Shown here piece by piece: positions 1 to 8,491 of a stretch of DNA of 64,000 nucleotides. How positions within the stretch are numbered: position 1 is the first letter of the stretch; each line of letters starts with the position of its first letter. Source of the DNA: CAZJUR01 sp964549525 (GTDB lineage Bacteria; Patescibacteriota; Saccharimonadia; Saccharimonadales; Saccharimonadaceae); the NCBI GenBank assembly GCA_964549525.1, contig CAZJUR010000004.1, positions 1 to 64,000 on the forward strand, given 5' to 3'. Position numbers and translations under genes: made by a program. The notes below the pieces were generated by a model. The model was not told the DNA's origin and searched no databases. It saw only the letters and a list, made by a program, of their open reading frames with translations.

Positions 1-51
1 CGTGATATTAATACCATGTACAAGTACCCCGCCTCATAACCATACATGCGT

Positions 52-80
52 TTGCACCACTATTCGTAAGTCCGTATAAT
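52..80 (+). promoter_or_regulatory. sigma70-type promoter of gatC, near-leaderless
   Basis: TTGCAC at 52-57 and TATAAT at 75-80 are separated by exactly 17 bp. Only 9 nt lie between the -10 box and the gatC ATG at 90, so transcription should start about 3 nt before the start codon. No Shine-Dalgarno sequence fits in that space. Confidence 0.75.
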
Positions 81-89
81 AGAAATATT

Positions 90-377
90 ATGACTAGAAT
101 TTCGAAAGACGATATCCAAAATTTAGCTGATATGAGTCGAATCTTCCTGAATCCTGACGATCTAGAAGCCCTTTCAAACGATATTACGCAACTCATTAGT
201 TACCTCGATATGCTCAAGGAATTGGATACTGAGAACGTAAAGCCAACCTACAACGTGGGACAATTACAGAATGTGTGGCGAGAGGATGAAGTCGGAAATG
301 AAATTAAAACTGAAGAACTTTTGCAATCAGCTGAATACGTCGTAGATAATCAAATAAAAGTTCCAAAGGTGCTTTAA
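90..377 (+). CDS. gatC: Asp/Glu-tRNA amidotransferase subunit C
   Basis: This 95-residue protein matches GatC in length, in the N-terminal helix with the pattern ISKDDIQNLADMSRI, and in the C-terminal region carrying WREDEV. GatC belts GatA and GatB together in the GatCAB complex, which converts Glu-tRNA(Gln) to Gln-tRNA(Gln) and Asp-tRNA(Asn) to Asn-tRNA(Asn) in the cytoplasm. It is the first gene of gatC-gatA-orf-gatB; gatA starts 5 bp after its stop. The start is fixed by the promoter directly upstream. The presence of GatCAB suggests that a glutaminyl-tRNA synthetase may be absent, but that cannot be tested from this window. Confidence 0.93.
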   Translation: MTRISKDDIQNLADMSRIFLNPDDLEALSNDITQLISYLDMLKELDTENVKPTYNVGQLQNVWREDEVGNEIKTEELLQSAEYVVDNQIKVPKVL

Positions 378-382
378 GCTGT

Positions 383-1792
383 ATGACAGAGCCGATAACT
401 TCAATCGTTTCACGTGTTCAAAAAAAGCAATCAACTGCCGAAGAGCAAATTACTCAGGCGCTACAGCGAGCTAATGAATACAATGACGAGCATAATATTT
501 TTATATCAATTCTCCATAAATCAGCCTTGAAGCGCGCAAAGGAAATTGATGCGCGCCTCTCACGCGGTGAAAAAGTCGGAAAACTTGCCGGTGTTCCCTT
601 TGTGGCTAAAGATAATTTTTTGACCACTCGTTCTCAAACGACAGCTGCAAGCCATATACTAAAAAATTATACTGCTCCGCTCCAGGCAACAGCGATTGAG
701 CGACTTGAAGCCGAAGGAGCGATTTGTATCGGAAAGACGAATTTGGATGCCTTTGCACATGGAAGTAGCACCGAGAATTCAGCGTTTGGTCCAACTAAAA
801 ACGCCATAGATACGACACGAGTAGCTGGTGGTAGTAGTGGCGGATCAGCTGTAGCAGTTGCACTCGGTATTGTGCCATTTGCATTAGGTACAGACACTGG
901 TGGGTCCATTCGTCAACCGGCTAGCTTTAATGGCGTTGTCGGAGTAAAACCGACCTACGGCACGATCAGCCGCTACGGGGTCGTCGCAATGGCGAGTAGT
1001 ACAGATTGTATTGGACCAATTACTGCTTCATGTGATGATGCACAATATGTTATGTCTATTCTGGCTGGCAAAGACGCTAAGGACCCTACCACGCTACCGG
1101 ACTTCTGGACGCCGCAAAAGAGCATAAAAAAACTCCGCATTGGTATTATTAAAGATTGTTTCAATGAACAACTCCCATCAGACATGAGAAAAGCAGTTAC
1201 CTCATTTTGCGATACCGCAAAGACAAAAGGACATGATATTAAGGAAGTCGAACTTCCAATGATTAAATATGCTATTGCGATGTACTATATCATTGTCCCG
1301 GCAGAGATCAGTAGTAATCTCGCTCGCTACGATGGTGTAAGGTATGGAAGGCGCGCAGCGGCAGATACCCTGTCTGAAGTATATGGGAAAAGTCGAGATG
1401 AAGGCTTTATGCCAGAAAATAAACGGCGTATTATACTGGGGTCATATGTTTTATCAAGTGGATTTTATGAAGCCTATTACAATAAAGCTCAAAAGGCGCG
1501 TACGTTGTTGATAAACCAATACAATGCGTTGTTTGAAGAATGTGATATTCTCATTTCACCTGTGGCTCCAACGACCGCTTTTAAGCTAGAGGCATTTTCT
1601 CACGATCCACTACATATGTACTTAGCTGATGCGATGACTGTACCAGCTAGTCTGGCGGGACTACCTGCCGTGAGTGTGCCATGGGGTACTGATGCAGACA
1701 AGCTACCAATTGGTATTCAACTCGTAGCTCATCATCAGAATGATGCAACTATGTTGGCGTTTGGGGCAGAAATGGAGAAGTCGCGTGGATAA
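383..1792 (+). CDS. gatA: Asp/Glu-tRNA amidotransferase subunit A (amidase)
   Basis: GatA (469 aa) is the glutaminase/amidase subunit that releases ammonia for transamidation of misacylated tRNA. The amidase signature Ser-cisSer-Lys triad is visible: Lys in FVAKDNF (about residue 75), cis-Ser in GGSSGGSAVAVALG (about 150), and the nucleophile Ser in GTDTGGSIRQPA (about 175). The length is normal for the family. It overlaps the next gene by 8 bp (that gene's GTG at 1785 lies inside the last gatA codons), which implies translational coupling. Confidence 0.96.
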   Translation: MTEPITSIVSRVQKKQSTAEEQITQALQRANEYNDEHNIFISILHKSALKRAKEIDARLSRGEKVGKLAGVPFVAKDNFLTTRSQTTAASHILKNYTAPLQATAIERLEAEGAICIGKTNLDAFAHGSSTENSAFGPTKNAIDTTRVAGGSSGGSAVAVALGIVPFALGTDTGGSIRQPASFNGVVGVKPTYGTISRYGVVAMASSTDCIGPITASCDDAQYVMSILAGKDAKDPTTLPDFWTPQKSIKKLRIGIIKDCFNEQLPSDMRKAVTSFCDTAKTKGHDIKEVELPMIKYAIAMYYIIVPAEISSNLARYDGVRYGRRAAADTLSEVYGKSRDEGFMPENKRRIILGSYVLSSGFYEAYYNKAQKARTLLINQYNALFEECDILISPVAPTTAFKLEAFSHDPLHMYLADAMTVPASLAGLPAVSVPWGTDADKLPIGIQLVAHHQNDATMLAFGAEMEKSRG

Positions 1793-2201
1793 TATCATTA
1801 TACTTTTATTTAGCGCCATAGTAATAACTGGCTTATTATTGCTTGGACTGATTGTTTTTACACGAAGAAGCCCGAAGGGTGTTGACACTGAATTTTATCG
1901 TGCTCAATGGCTTCAGATCGAATCATCGCTTGATGACAGTGAAAACTCCCGACACATCGTTATAGTTCAGGCAGATAAGCTTCTTGATTCTGCCTTAAAA
2001 GATCGAGGCGTTAAAGGCAGTACGATGGGTGATCGTATGAAAAATGCAACGAAACTGTTTCGTAATAATAATGCGGTATGGGCTGCGCACAAATTGAGAA
2101 ACCGAATTGTGCATGAGACGAGTGTCACTGTTCGTCCACAAACTGCTCAGCATGCTCTTAAAGCTTACAAAATGGCACTGAAAGATTTGGGGGCATTATG
2201 A
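1785..2201 (+). CDS. membrane-anchored HEPN-like protein inside gatCAB operon
   Basis: This is an unnamed 138-residue protein starting at a GTG that overlaps the gatA stop; its own TGA overlaps the gatB ATG (ATGA). An ATG upstream in frame (1740) lies deep inside gatA and is unlikely. Residues about 4-25 form one hydrophobic helix (IIILLFSAIVITGLLLLG), followed by a basic stop-transfer, so the rest should face the cytoplasm. The soluble part is helical and contains KLLDSALKDRG and then AHKLRNRIVHE, with R105-N-x3-H110. This is the Rx4H pattern of HEPN and DUF4145-like domains, a fold that includes many RNases. Whether it is catalytic is unknown. Its coupling to gatA and gatB suggests a role tied to tRNA or translation, which is inference. 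Confidence 0.72.
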   Translation: MDNIIILLFSAIVITGLLLLGLIVFTRRSPKGVDTEFYRAQWLQIESSLDDSENSRHIVIVQADKLLDSALKDRGVKGSTMGDRMKNATKLFRNNNAVWAAHKLRNRIVHETSVTVRPQTAQHALKAYKMALKDLGAL

Positions 2202-3631
2202 CAAAAACGTCGTACGTACCTACTATCGGGATCGAATGTCATGTGCAACTAGCGACTACCACCAAGCTCTTTAGCCGAAGTGACAATGATGCGCGCGACA
2301 AAGCACCGAATACGTGTGTCAATGAAATTGACTTTGGGTTACCAGGTATGTTGCCTGTTCTTAATAAGCAAGCAGTTATCTTAACCATTAAAGCAGGCTG
2401 TGTTCTGAATGCTCGAATTGCATCAATCAGTCGATTTGATCGAAAACATTATTTCTATCCGGATCTTCCAAAGGGATATCAGATTTCGCAACTGTATCAT
2501 CCGCTTGTAGAGGGAGGATATGTGCGTTTTGAGTTACCAGATGGAGAAGAAAAAAAAGTGCGTATTCATCATGCGCACCTTGAAGAAGATGCGGGTAAGT
2601 TAACTCATCAGAGGGATTATAGCTTAGTCGATCTTAATCGCGCCGGCACACCACTGATAGAAATCGTATCAGAACCCGATATTCATTCAGCTCAAGAAGC
2701 CAAAGCTTATGCACAAGAACTATATCTTCTTATGACGTATGCTGGCGTAACGCAAGGCGATTTATATCACGGCAATATGCGGTTTGATGTGAATGTCTCG
2801 CTTGCACCATATGATAGTGCGACACTTGGTACGCGCACTGAAACAAAAAATCTTAATTCTTTTAAGAGCGTCGAAAGAGCTGTTGAATTCGAAATAGAAC
2901 GCCAAACTGAACTACTAGAAAAAGGTCAGCCTGTTCGACAAGAAACGCGTGGCTGGGATGAAGCAAAGCAAAAAACAACCTCACAAAGAAGCAAAGAAGA
3001 AGCACACGATTATCGGTATATGCCTGATCCGGATATTCCGCCGTTAGTTATATCTCGAGAAATGATCCAAGAGATCCAGCAATCTATACCAAAATTACCC
3101 GACGAATATAGGGAGACGTTTGCCTCATTAGAGCTGGATAATTCGGTCATTATTGCTCTATTACATCAACAGATTGTAGCGCAAATTATTGTAGCGGTAT
3201 ATGAAGCTTCAGATGCAAAAACAGCACGTCGAATCGCCAATCTGTACGCGAGTGCAGTTGATCAAGAACAAAACAGCAAAATAAATATAAAAATTGACGT
3301 CTCACGTCTTATCAAACTTGCAGCAATGATGAATGAAAATATCCTTAGTTCATCTGCGGCTAAAAAAGTGTTTAACGAAATGTTACAGGGAGATACACAG
3401 GATCCACAATTGATTGCAGAAAAACACGGCATTTTACAAACAAACAATGAAGACGAACTTAAAAAAATTATAGAAGAAGTTTTTCAAGACCCTGCCGCCC
3501 AAAAAGCACTGGATGATATTCGTCAAGGTAACGAAAAGGCAATTGGGTTTCTCGTTGGTTTAGTGATGAAAAAATCACAGGGGAAAGCCAATCCAGGTAT
3601 TGTTCAAAAAATTATTAAGCAAAAATTATAA
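2198..3631 (+). CDS. gatB: Asp/Glu-tRNA amidotransferase subunit B
   Basis: GatB (477 aa) is the kinase and tRNA-binding subunit of GatCAB; it activates the Glu or Asp on the tRNA by phosphorylation. The family start GIECHVQLATTTKLFS is present, followed by the conserved cradle region with LEEDAGKLTH and DLNRAGTPLIEIVSEPD, and RTETKNLNSF. The helical and YqeY-like tail that senses the tRNA occupies roughly the last 150 residues and ends in KANPGIVQKIIKQKL. Its start overlaps the preceding stop as ATGA. No terminator hairpin is evident after the stop; a new promoter follows at 3641. Confidence 0.95.
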   Translation: MTKTSYVPTIGIECHVQLATTTKLFSRSDNDARDKAPNTCVNEIDFGLPGMLPVLNKQAVILTIKAGCVLNARIASISRFDRKHYFYPDLPKGYQISQLYHPLVEGGYVRFELPDGEEKKVRIHHAHLEEDAGKLTHQRDYSLVDLNRAGTPLIEIVSEPDIHSAQEAKAYAQELYLLMTYAGVTQGDLYHGNMRFDVNVSLAPYDSATLGTRTETKNLNSFKSVERAVEFEIERQTELLEKGQPVRQETRGWDEAKQKTTSQRSKEEAHDYRYMPDPDIPPLVISREMIQEIQQSIPKLPDEYRETFASLELDNSVIIALLHQQIVAQIIVAVYEASDAKTARRIANLYASAVDQEQNSKINIKIDVSRLIKLAAMMNENILSSSAAKKVFNEMLQGDTQDPQLIAEKHGILQTNNEDELKKIIEEVFQDPAAQKALDDIRQGNEKAIGFLVGLVMKKSQGKANPGIVQKIIKQKL

Positions 3632-3640
3632 CTACAAATC

Positions 3641-3649
3641 TGTTATAAT
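3641..3649 (+). promoter_or_regulatory. extended -10 promoter (TGT-TATAAT)
   Basis: A TGn extension (3641-3643) directly precedes TATAAT (3644-3649), just after the gatB stop. There is no convincing -35 box. The predicted start near 3656 gives a 16-nt leader with CGGAG before the ATG at 3672, so this unit, unlike gatC, has a Shine-Dalgarno sequence. Confidence 0.65.
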
Positions 3650-3671
3650 AAAATAAGAAACGGAGATTTAC

Positions 3672-3923
3672 ATGTCGGACGCCGCATCAATACTAGTCAT
3701 CATCTTAAGTGTTTTTTTGGCATTATTTTTAATTCTTGGCATCGTTCTCGTAGTGTTATTGATTCGTGTGACAAAAAAAATAAATTCAATCACAGATACA
3801 GTAGAAACTACCACAAAGCATTTTCAGTCAGCTGCTTCCAATATGTCACGATTTACTGTGCCGAGTCTTTTAATAAAAACACTTTTTACGCAATTTAAAA
3901 AAACAAAGCGAAAGGGGAAATAA
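3672..3923 (+). CDS. small single-helix membrane protein, module copy 1
   Basis: This 83-residue protein has a strongly hydrophobic N-terminal helix (about residues 6-31, ILVIILSVFLALFLILGI) followed by a polar helical stretch and a basic tail (FKKTKRKGK). The soluble part, with ITDTVETTTKHFQSAASNMS, resembles the short DUF948-like proteins found next to YtxH genes, but I do not recognise a named family with certainty. It sits 2 bp upstream of a YtxH-like gene. A paralogous pair with the same order and tail pattern lies at 49199-49785. It probably acts at the cytoplasmic membrane; the function is unknown. Confidence 0.7.
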   Translation: MSDAASILVIILSVFLALFLILGIVLVVLLIRVTKKINSITDTVETTTKHFQSAASNMSRFTVPSLLIKTLFTQFKKTKRKGK

Positions 3924-3925
3924 GT

Positions 3926-4204
3926 ATGGCAAAGGGGAAGTTTGCACTCGGAGCACTATTTGGTGCAATTTTGGGTGGAATTGCAGGTATTTTATCTGCG
4001 CCAAAGAGTGGTAAAGAAACACAACAAGACATAAAAAAGAAGGCAGATGATGTCAGCAAAGACCTTTCTCAGAAATACGAAGCGACAAAAACTGATGCTG
4101 AAATCAAAGCTGCTGAGCTCAAAAAAAAGACACATGATTTAAAAGATCGTACTCAGAAAGCTGTTGAAGCAGCGAAAAAAGAATATACCAAAAAAAAGTC
4201 ATAA
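3926..4204 (+). CDS. YtxH-like (general stress/gas-vesicle-like) protein, copy 1
   Basis: This 92-residue protein has a glycine-rich hydrophobic N-terminus (FALGALFGAILGGIAGILSAP) followed by the hallmark APKSGKETQQDIKKKAD of YtxH-like proteins, then a Lys/Glu/Ala-rich helix likely to form a coiled coil. YtxH proteins are linked to stress responses in Bacillus; their biochemistry is poorly known. It forms a pair with the membrane protein just upstream. A second copy of the pair is found after tuf. A hairpin with a T-run follows at 4227. Confidence 0.82.
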   Translation: MAKGKFALGALFGAILGGIAGILSAPKSGKETQQDIKKKADDVSKDLSQKYEATKTDAEIKAAELKKKTHDLKDRTQKAVEAAKKEYTKKKS

Positions 4205-4226
4205 TGATTAGTTTCATTCTAGATAG

Positions 4227-4249
4227 TTACTTTCAAAGTAATTCTTTTT
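4227..4249 (+). terminator. intrinsic terminator after YtxH copy 1
   Basis: TTACTT (4227-4232) and AAGTAA (4236-4241) can pair around a 3-nt loop and are followed by TTCTTTTT. The stem is short and AT-rich, so termination may be partial. Confidence 0.5.
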
Positions 4250-4295
4250 CATGAATTCAAGGAGAAAATAATTAGCGCAGTTTTTATATGTATCT

Positions 4296-7200
4296 ATGAG
4301 TAGTTCAAAATCATTAAAAGTAAAAGCATCAGATTACGTGCACCTTCATAATCATACGCACCATAGCTTGCTTGATGGTATGACAAAAGTTCGTCAGCTT
4401 GTAGAAAAAGTAAAGATAATGGGGATGGAAGCAGTAGCTATGACAGATCATGGCACATTGTCTGGCGCCATTGAGTTTTATAAAGCCTGTAAAGAAGAAG
4501 GTATAAAGCCAATCATCGGTATGGAAGCTTACGTAGCCGCGCGCAAACATACCGACAAAGATGTTCAAAAAGATAAAGCACGGTTTCATCTCATCATTCT
4601 TGCTATGAATAATAAAGGCTATGAAAATCTGATGCGTCTATCAACGATTGCAAACTTAGATGGATTTTATTTTAAACCACGAATAGATCATGAATTGCTC
4701 GAAAAATACAATGAAGGATTGATTATACTGAGCGGCTGTGCAAGCGGTGAGATTGGTGAAGCGCTCAAAAATAATAATTACGCAGAAGCAAAGAAAATAG
4801 CTTCATGGTACCAATCAGTTTTTCAAGATAGATATTATCTGGAAATGCAAGATCATGGCCAGTGGGAAGATCAGCTACGTATTAATGAAGGACTTGAAAA
4901 ACTCCATACAGAACTCCATATACCTATGGTATTGACGGGTGATGCTCATTATCTCAATAAAGATGACGCAGAAGCCCACGAAATATTGCTGTGCGTGGGT
5001 ACAGGGTCATATCTCAGTGATACAGATAGAATGTCGCTTGAAGGATTTGAGCTACATGTTAAAGACCCTAATGAATTTATCGAAAAATATCAGGACAGGC
5101 TGGAGCTCATAACGACCACGAAAGCCATTGCTGATAGATGTAACGTTGAGATTGAACTAGGTAATATCCTCATCCCCACTTTCCCAACACCAAAAAATGA
5201 AACAGAAAAAACAGTACTTGAAAAATTAGTATATCAAGGTCTAGCGTGGCGATACGGTGGCATCGATCGTGATAAAAGTAAAACATTGTCCGTTCTACAG
5301 GCAAAAAAGAAACTCTCTGAGCAAATCTTAGATCGTGCTGCATTTGAGCTTGGCGTCATAGATTCAATGGGCTTTAATGGCTATTTCTTAATTGTGCAAG
5401 ATTTTATCAACTGGGGCAAAGATCGAGGAATTATTTTTGGACCTGGTCGAGGGTCGGCAGCAGGTTCGATTATAGCCTACGCAATTAATGTAACTGACTT
5501 AGATCCCTTAACCTATGACTTACTATTTGAACGATTCTTAAATCCCGATCGAATATCTATGCCCGATATTGATATCGATATTCAAGACACGCGCCGCGAT
5601 GAAGTCATCCAATATTGTATCGATAAGTATGGCAAAGATCGTGTCGCAAATATTGTGACCTTTGGTACGATGGCAGCACGAGCGGCTGTTCGCGATGTTG
5701 CTCGAGTACTCGAAGTTCCGTATGTAGAAGCAGACCGATTAGCAAAATTAGTTCCTCCACCTGTACAGGGTCGTCATATACCCCTCGCTTCAAGTCGCGA
5801 AAATGATCCAGATTTACGACGTGAGTACCAGACAAATGAACGAGCGCACGAAGTCATTGATTTTGCCTCAAAACTTGAGGGCACCATCCGAAGTCACGGT
5901 GTGCATGCTGCAGGTGTCGTCATTGCTCCAGATGAGCTTATTAAATATGCGCCACTTGAAATGGCCCAAAAAGGAGTGATTTCTACTCAGTATCCAATGT
6001 TTCCGATCGAAGATCTTGGCTTATTGAAAATGGACTTTTTAGGTCTGAGTAACTTAACCATTATTCAGCAAACCATGCGTATTGTAAAAAAAGTTTATAA
6101 TATACAACTTGATCTTAGTACCTTACCGCTCGATGATAAAAAAACATTCGAATTATTTCAACGAGGTGATACTACCGGTGTATTTCAGCTTGAGTCGGCT
6201 GGAATGAAGCGCTATTTAAAGCAACTCAAACCAACTGTTTTTGATGATATTATCGCTATGGTAGCATTATATCGGCCCGGTCCGATGCAATTTATTGATA
6301 GTTTCATCAAACGAAAACATGGTAAAGAAAAAATCACCTATCTTCACCCGAAAATGGAAAATGCACTTGCAAACACCTACGGTGTCTTGGTCTATCAAGA
6401 ACAATTTATGCAAATTTCTAAAGATTTAGCAGGTTTCTCTGGCGGGCAAGCTGACACGCTTCGTAAAGCTGTCGGTAAAAAAATCATGGCGATGATGAAA
6501 AAAATCAAACCGGAGTTTGTCGAAGGTGCGATTGCTCACAGCGGAGCAGACAGAAAGTTAATGGAACAATTTTGGGATCAACTCGAAGAATTTGCAAACT
6601 ATTGTTTCAATAAATCACATGCAGCTTGCTATGCAATGATTGCGTACTGGACTGCATATTTGAAGGCACATTATCCAGATGCTTTTATGGCAGCTTTAAT
6701 GACAAGCGATGAAGATAATATTGATCGATTGGCGATTGAAATTGCCGAATGCCAGCATATGGGTATGAAAGTGTTGCCACCAGATGTCAATGAAAGTTTT
6801 GTTGAGTTTGCTATTGTTCCTGGTAAAAAATCTATTCGTTTTGGCATGGCGGCAATCAAGGGCGTAGGCGTTGGGGCAGTTGAAGCTATTTTAGAGGCTC
6901 GTGAAGATAAACATTTTGCTTCGATTGAAGATTTTGCGCGTAGGGTATCATATTCAAAAATCAATCGCCGCGTATGGGAATCGCTGATAAAATCTGGCGC
7001 GTTTGATTCATTTGGTGACCGATCGGATTTATTATTTAATCTTGATCAAATTCTCAGCTTCGCTTCAAAAACTCAAAAAGATATTTTAAGTGGACAAACT
7101 AATTTATTTGGCGATCAATCCGCTACATTGACAACTTCTCTTTTAAAAATTATTCCTGCTCCCCAAAAATATCATGAACGGGAAAAACTTGTCTGGGAAA

Positions 7201-7922
7201 GAGAGTTACTCGGTTTATATTTGAGCGCACATCCACTCGATAAGTACCATGATTATTTGTATGAAAATACCACACCGAGCAGTGATATATCTGTAGACGA
7301 TGACGGCAAGACAGTCACACTCGGCGGGCTTATATCCTCAGTTCGAACAGTTACTACTAAAAATGGCGGAAAAATGGCATTTATACAACTCGAAGATATA
7401 CACGGAGAGCTAGAAGCCATTGTATTCCCGCGCCAATATGACAGCTGTATTGATCAAACAGTCCAAGATAGTGTCGTAAAAATTAAAGGAACAATTCAGG
7501 CGCGTGATCGTCAAGGTGGAGTTCACGATGTTCCGAAAATTATTGTCGAATCAGTTGAGGTGATCAATCCTTCTATCGTAGAGTCATACACACCGAGCGG
7601 TAAAAAATATGTCACTAAAAATACGCCCTCCTCGAATGCTACGTCTCATAAAAATTCCGGAGCGCCAGAAAAAATACCAGATTCTCCTGTGGCGCCCGCA
7701 CCTACGACCTTATACATACATGTGCTTGATCCAAATGAACATCAAAAGCTTCATGATGCTAAACAAGTTATGAGTCAGTACGCAGGCGCTGACGATGTTA
7801 TTTTAGTGATAGGCGCAAGTAAAACTTCTGCTGTCAGGATGCCATTTAGGGTGACTATTTCGCCGGAATTAACTACTCAATTGCAAACTATTTTTGGGAA
7901 AGAGTTTGTTGTTGCGAAGTAA
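4296..7922 (+). CDS. dnaE: DNA polymerase III subunit alpha
   Basis: DnaE (1208 aa) is the replicative polymerase. The N-terminal PHP domain begins with HLHNHTHHSLLDG and continues with AMTDHGTLSGAIEF. The catalytic palm carries the FGPGRGSAAGS loop and the paired aspartates in MPDIDIDIQDTRRDE (about residue 425). The fingers include GVFQLESAGMKRYLK. Near residues 1000-1080 is an OB-fold (VTLGGLISSVRTVTTKNGG), followed by a Ser/Pro-rich linker and a small C-terminal domain. No separate exonuclease domain is inserted in PHP, so it is the DnaE rather than the PolC type. The start at 4296 is preceded by an AT-rich stretch (TTATAT about 6 nt upstream) that may be a leaderless promoter. Its 3' end overlaps the convergent methyltransferase gene by 35 bp. 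Confidence 0.96.
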   Translation: MSSSKSLKVKASDYVHLHNHTHHSLLDGMTKVRQLVEKVKIMGMEAVAMTDHGTLSGAIEFYKACKEEGIKPIIGMEAYVAARKHTDKDVQKDKARFHLIILAMNNKGYENLMRLSTIANLDGFYFKPRIDHELLEKYNEGLIILSGCASGEIGEALKNNNYAEAKKIASWYQSVFQDRYYLEMQDHGQWEDQLRINEGLEKLHTELHIPMVLTGDAHYLNKDDAEAHEILLCVGTGSYLSDTDRMSLEGFELHVKDPNEFIEKYQDRLELITTTKAIADRCNVEIELGNILIPTFPTPKNETEKTVLEKLVYQGLAWRYGGIDRDKSKTLSVLQAKKKLSEQILDRAAFELGVIDSMGFNGYFLIVQDFINWGKDRGIIFGPGRGSAAGSIIAYAINVTDLDPLTYDLLFERFLNPDRISMPDIDIDIQDTRRDEVIQYCIDKYGKDRVANIVTFGTMAARAAVRDVARVLEVPYVEADRLAKLVPPPVQGRHIPLASSRENDPDLRREYQTNERAHEVIDFASKLEGTIRSHGVHAAGVVIAPDELIKYAPLEMAQKGVISTQYPMFPIEDLGLLKMDFLGLSNLTIIQQTMRIVKKVYNIQLDLSTLPLDDKKTFELFQRGDTTGVFQLESAGMKRYLKQLKPTVFDDIIAMVALYRPGPMQFIDSFIKRKHGKEKITYLHPKMENALANTYGVLVYQEQFMQISKDLAGFSGGQADTLRKAVGKKIMAMMKKIKPEFVEGAIAHSGADRKLMEQFWDQLEEFANYCFNKSHAACYAMIAYWTAYLKAHYPDAFMAALMTSDEDNIDRLAIEIAECQHMGMKVLPPDVNESFVEFAIVPGKKSIRFGMAAIKGVGVGAVEAILEAREDKHFASIEDFARRVSYSKINRRVWESLIKSGAFDSFGDRSDLLFNLDQILSFASKTQKDILSGQTNLFGDQSATLTTSLLKIIPAPQKYHEREKLVWERELLGLYLSAHPLDKYHDYLYENTTPSSDISVDDDGKTVTLGGLISSVRTVTTKNGGKMAFIQLEDIHGELEAIVFPRQYDSCIDQTVQDSVVKIKGTIQARDRQGGVHDVPKIIVESVEVINPSIVESYTPSGKKYVTKNTPSSNATSHKNSGAPEKIPDSPVAPAPTTLYIHVLDPNEHQKLHDAKQVMSQYAGADDVILVIGASKTSAVRMPFRVTISPELTTQLQTIFGKEFVVAK

Positions 7923-8442
7923 CCGGCTGCTCCTGAAGTCTAACGCCAGTTTTAAGGGCATATAACGCAATCCCTGCTGCCACGCTTACATTAAAAGATT
8001 CTTTTTTGCCTTCCATTGGAATTTCTGCAATATCAGTGCATGTTTGTAATAAGTCTGACGGTATTCCGCCTATTTCTTCGCCGAGAATAAGAAGTGACTT
8101 ACGAATAGGCTGAAGTGAGGGTAGTAATGTGGCGGACGGATGCTGCTCAAGACCAATAATGTTATATCCGTGAGACTTAAAACTGTCGATTAATTGAAGT
8201 GGATGAGGAACATGCGAAAACGGCACCTCCGCTTCCGCACCTAAAGCTGTTTTACTTATTTCTTTATTTATTCGTTCCGCTACATGCGGTAAACGCGTAT
8301 CGTTGGGAACTTGAGGATAGGGACTATACCCACTTAGATATAAGTGTTCAACCCCAAACCCATCACAAGTCCGAAAAAGTGACCCTATATTATGAGCCGA
8401 ACGAATATTATGCGCTAAAACGGCTATACGCACTGATTTCAT
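7888..8442 (-). CDS. SpoU/TrmH-family RNA 2'-O-ribose methyltransferase
   Basis: This 184-residue SPOUT enzyme shows the three SpoU motifs: motif 1 HNIRSAHNIGSLFRTCDGFGV with the catalytic Arg, motif 2 LILGEEIGGIPSDLL, and motif 3 IPMEGKKESFNVSVAAGIALY, which form the knotted S-adenosylmethionine site. It lacks the extra N-terminal RNA-binding domain of RlmB, so it is a minimal SpoU protein. Its target (tRNA or rRNA) cannot be told from sequence alone. The gene is monocistronic, convergent with dnaE and divergent from the PilB-like gene, with an extended -10 box 6 nt before its ATG. Confidence 0.9.
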   Translation of the reverse strand: MKSVRIAVLAHNIRSAHNIGSLFRTCDGFGVEHLYLSGYSPYPQVPNDTRLPHVAERINKEISKTALGAEAEVPFSHVPHPLQLIDSFKSHGYNIIGLEQHPSATLLPSLQPIRKSLLILGEEIGGIPSDLLQTCTDIAEIPMEGKKESFNVSVAAGIALYALKTGVRLQEQPVTSQQQTLSQK

Positions 8443-8448
8443 ATTGCT

Positions 8449-8482
8449 ACTATATCATATCTGCTTATGCTTCTGGTACAAT
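8449..8482. promoter_or_regulatory. divergent extended -10 promoters (SpoU gene / PilB-like gene)
   Basis: Only 49 bp separate the two start codons. On the minus strand TGA-TATAGT (TATAGT at 8449-8454) ends 6 nt before the methyltransferase ATG. On the plus strand TGG-TACAAT (TACAAT at 8477-8482) ends 9 nt before the ATG at 8492. Neither has a good -35 box; both carry the TGn extension. Both transcripts are predicted to be leaderless or nearly so. Confidence 0.65.
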
Positions 8483-8491
8483 ACATAGTAA

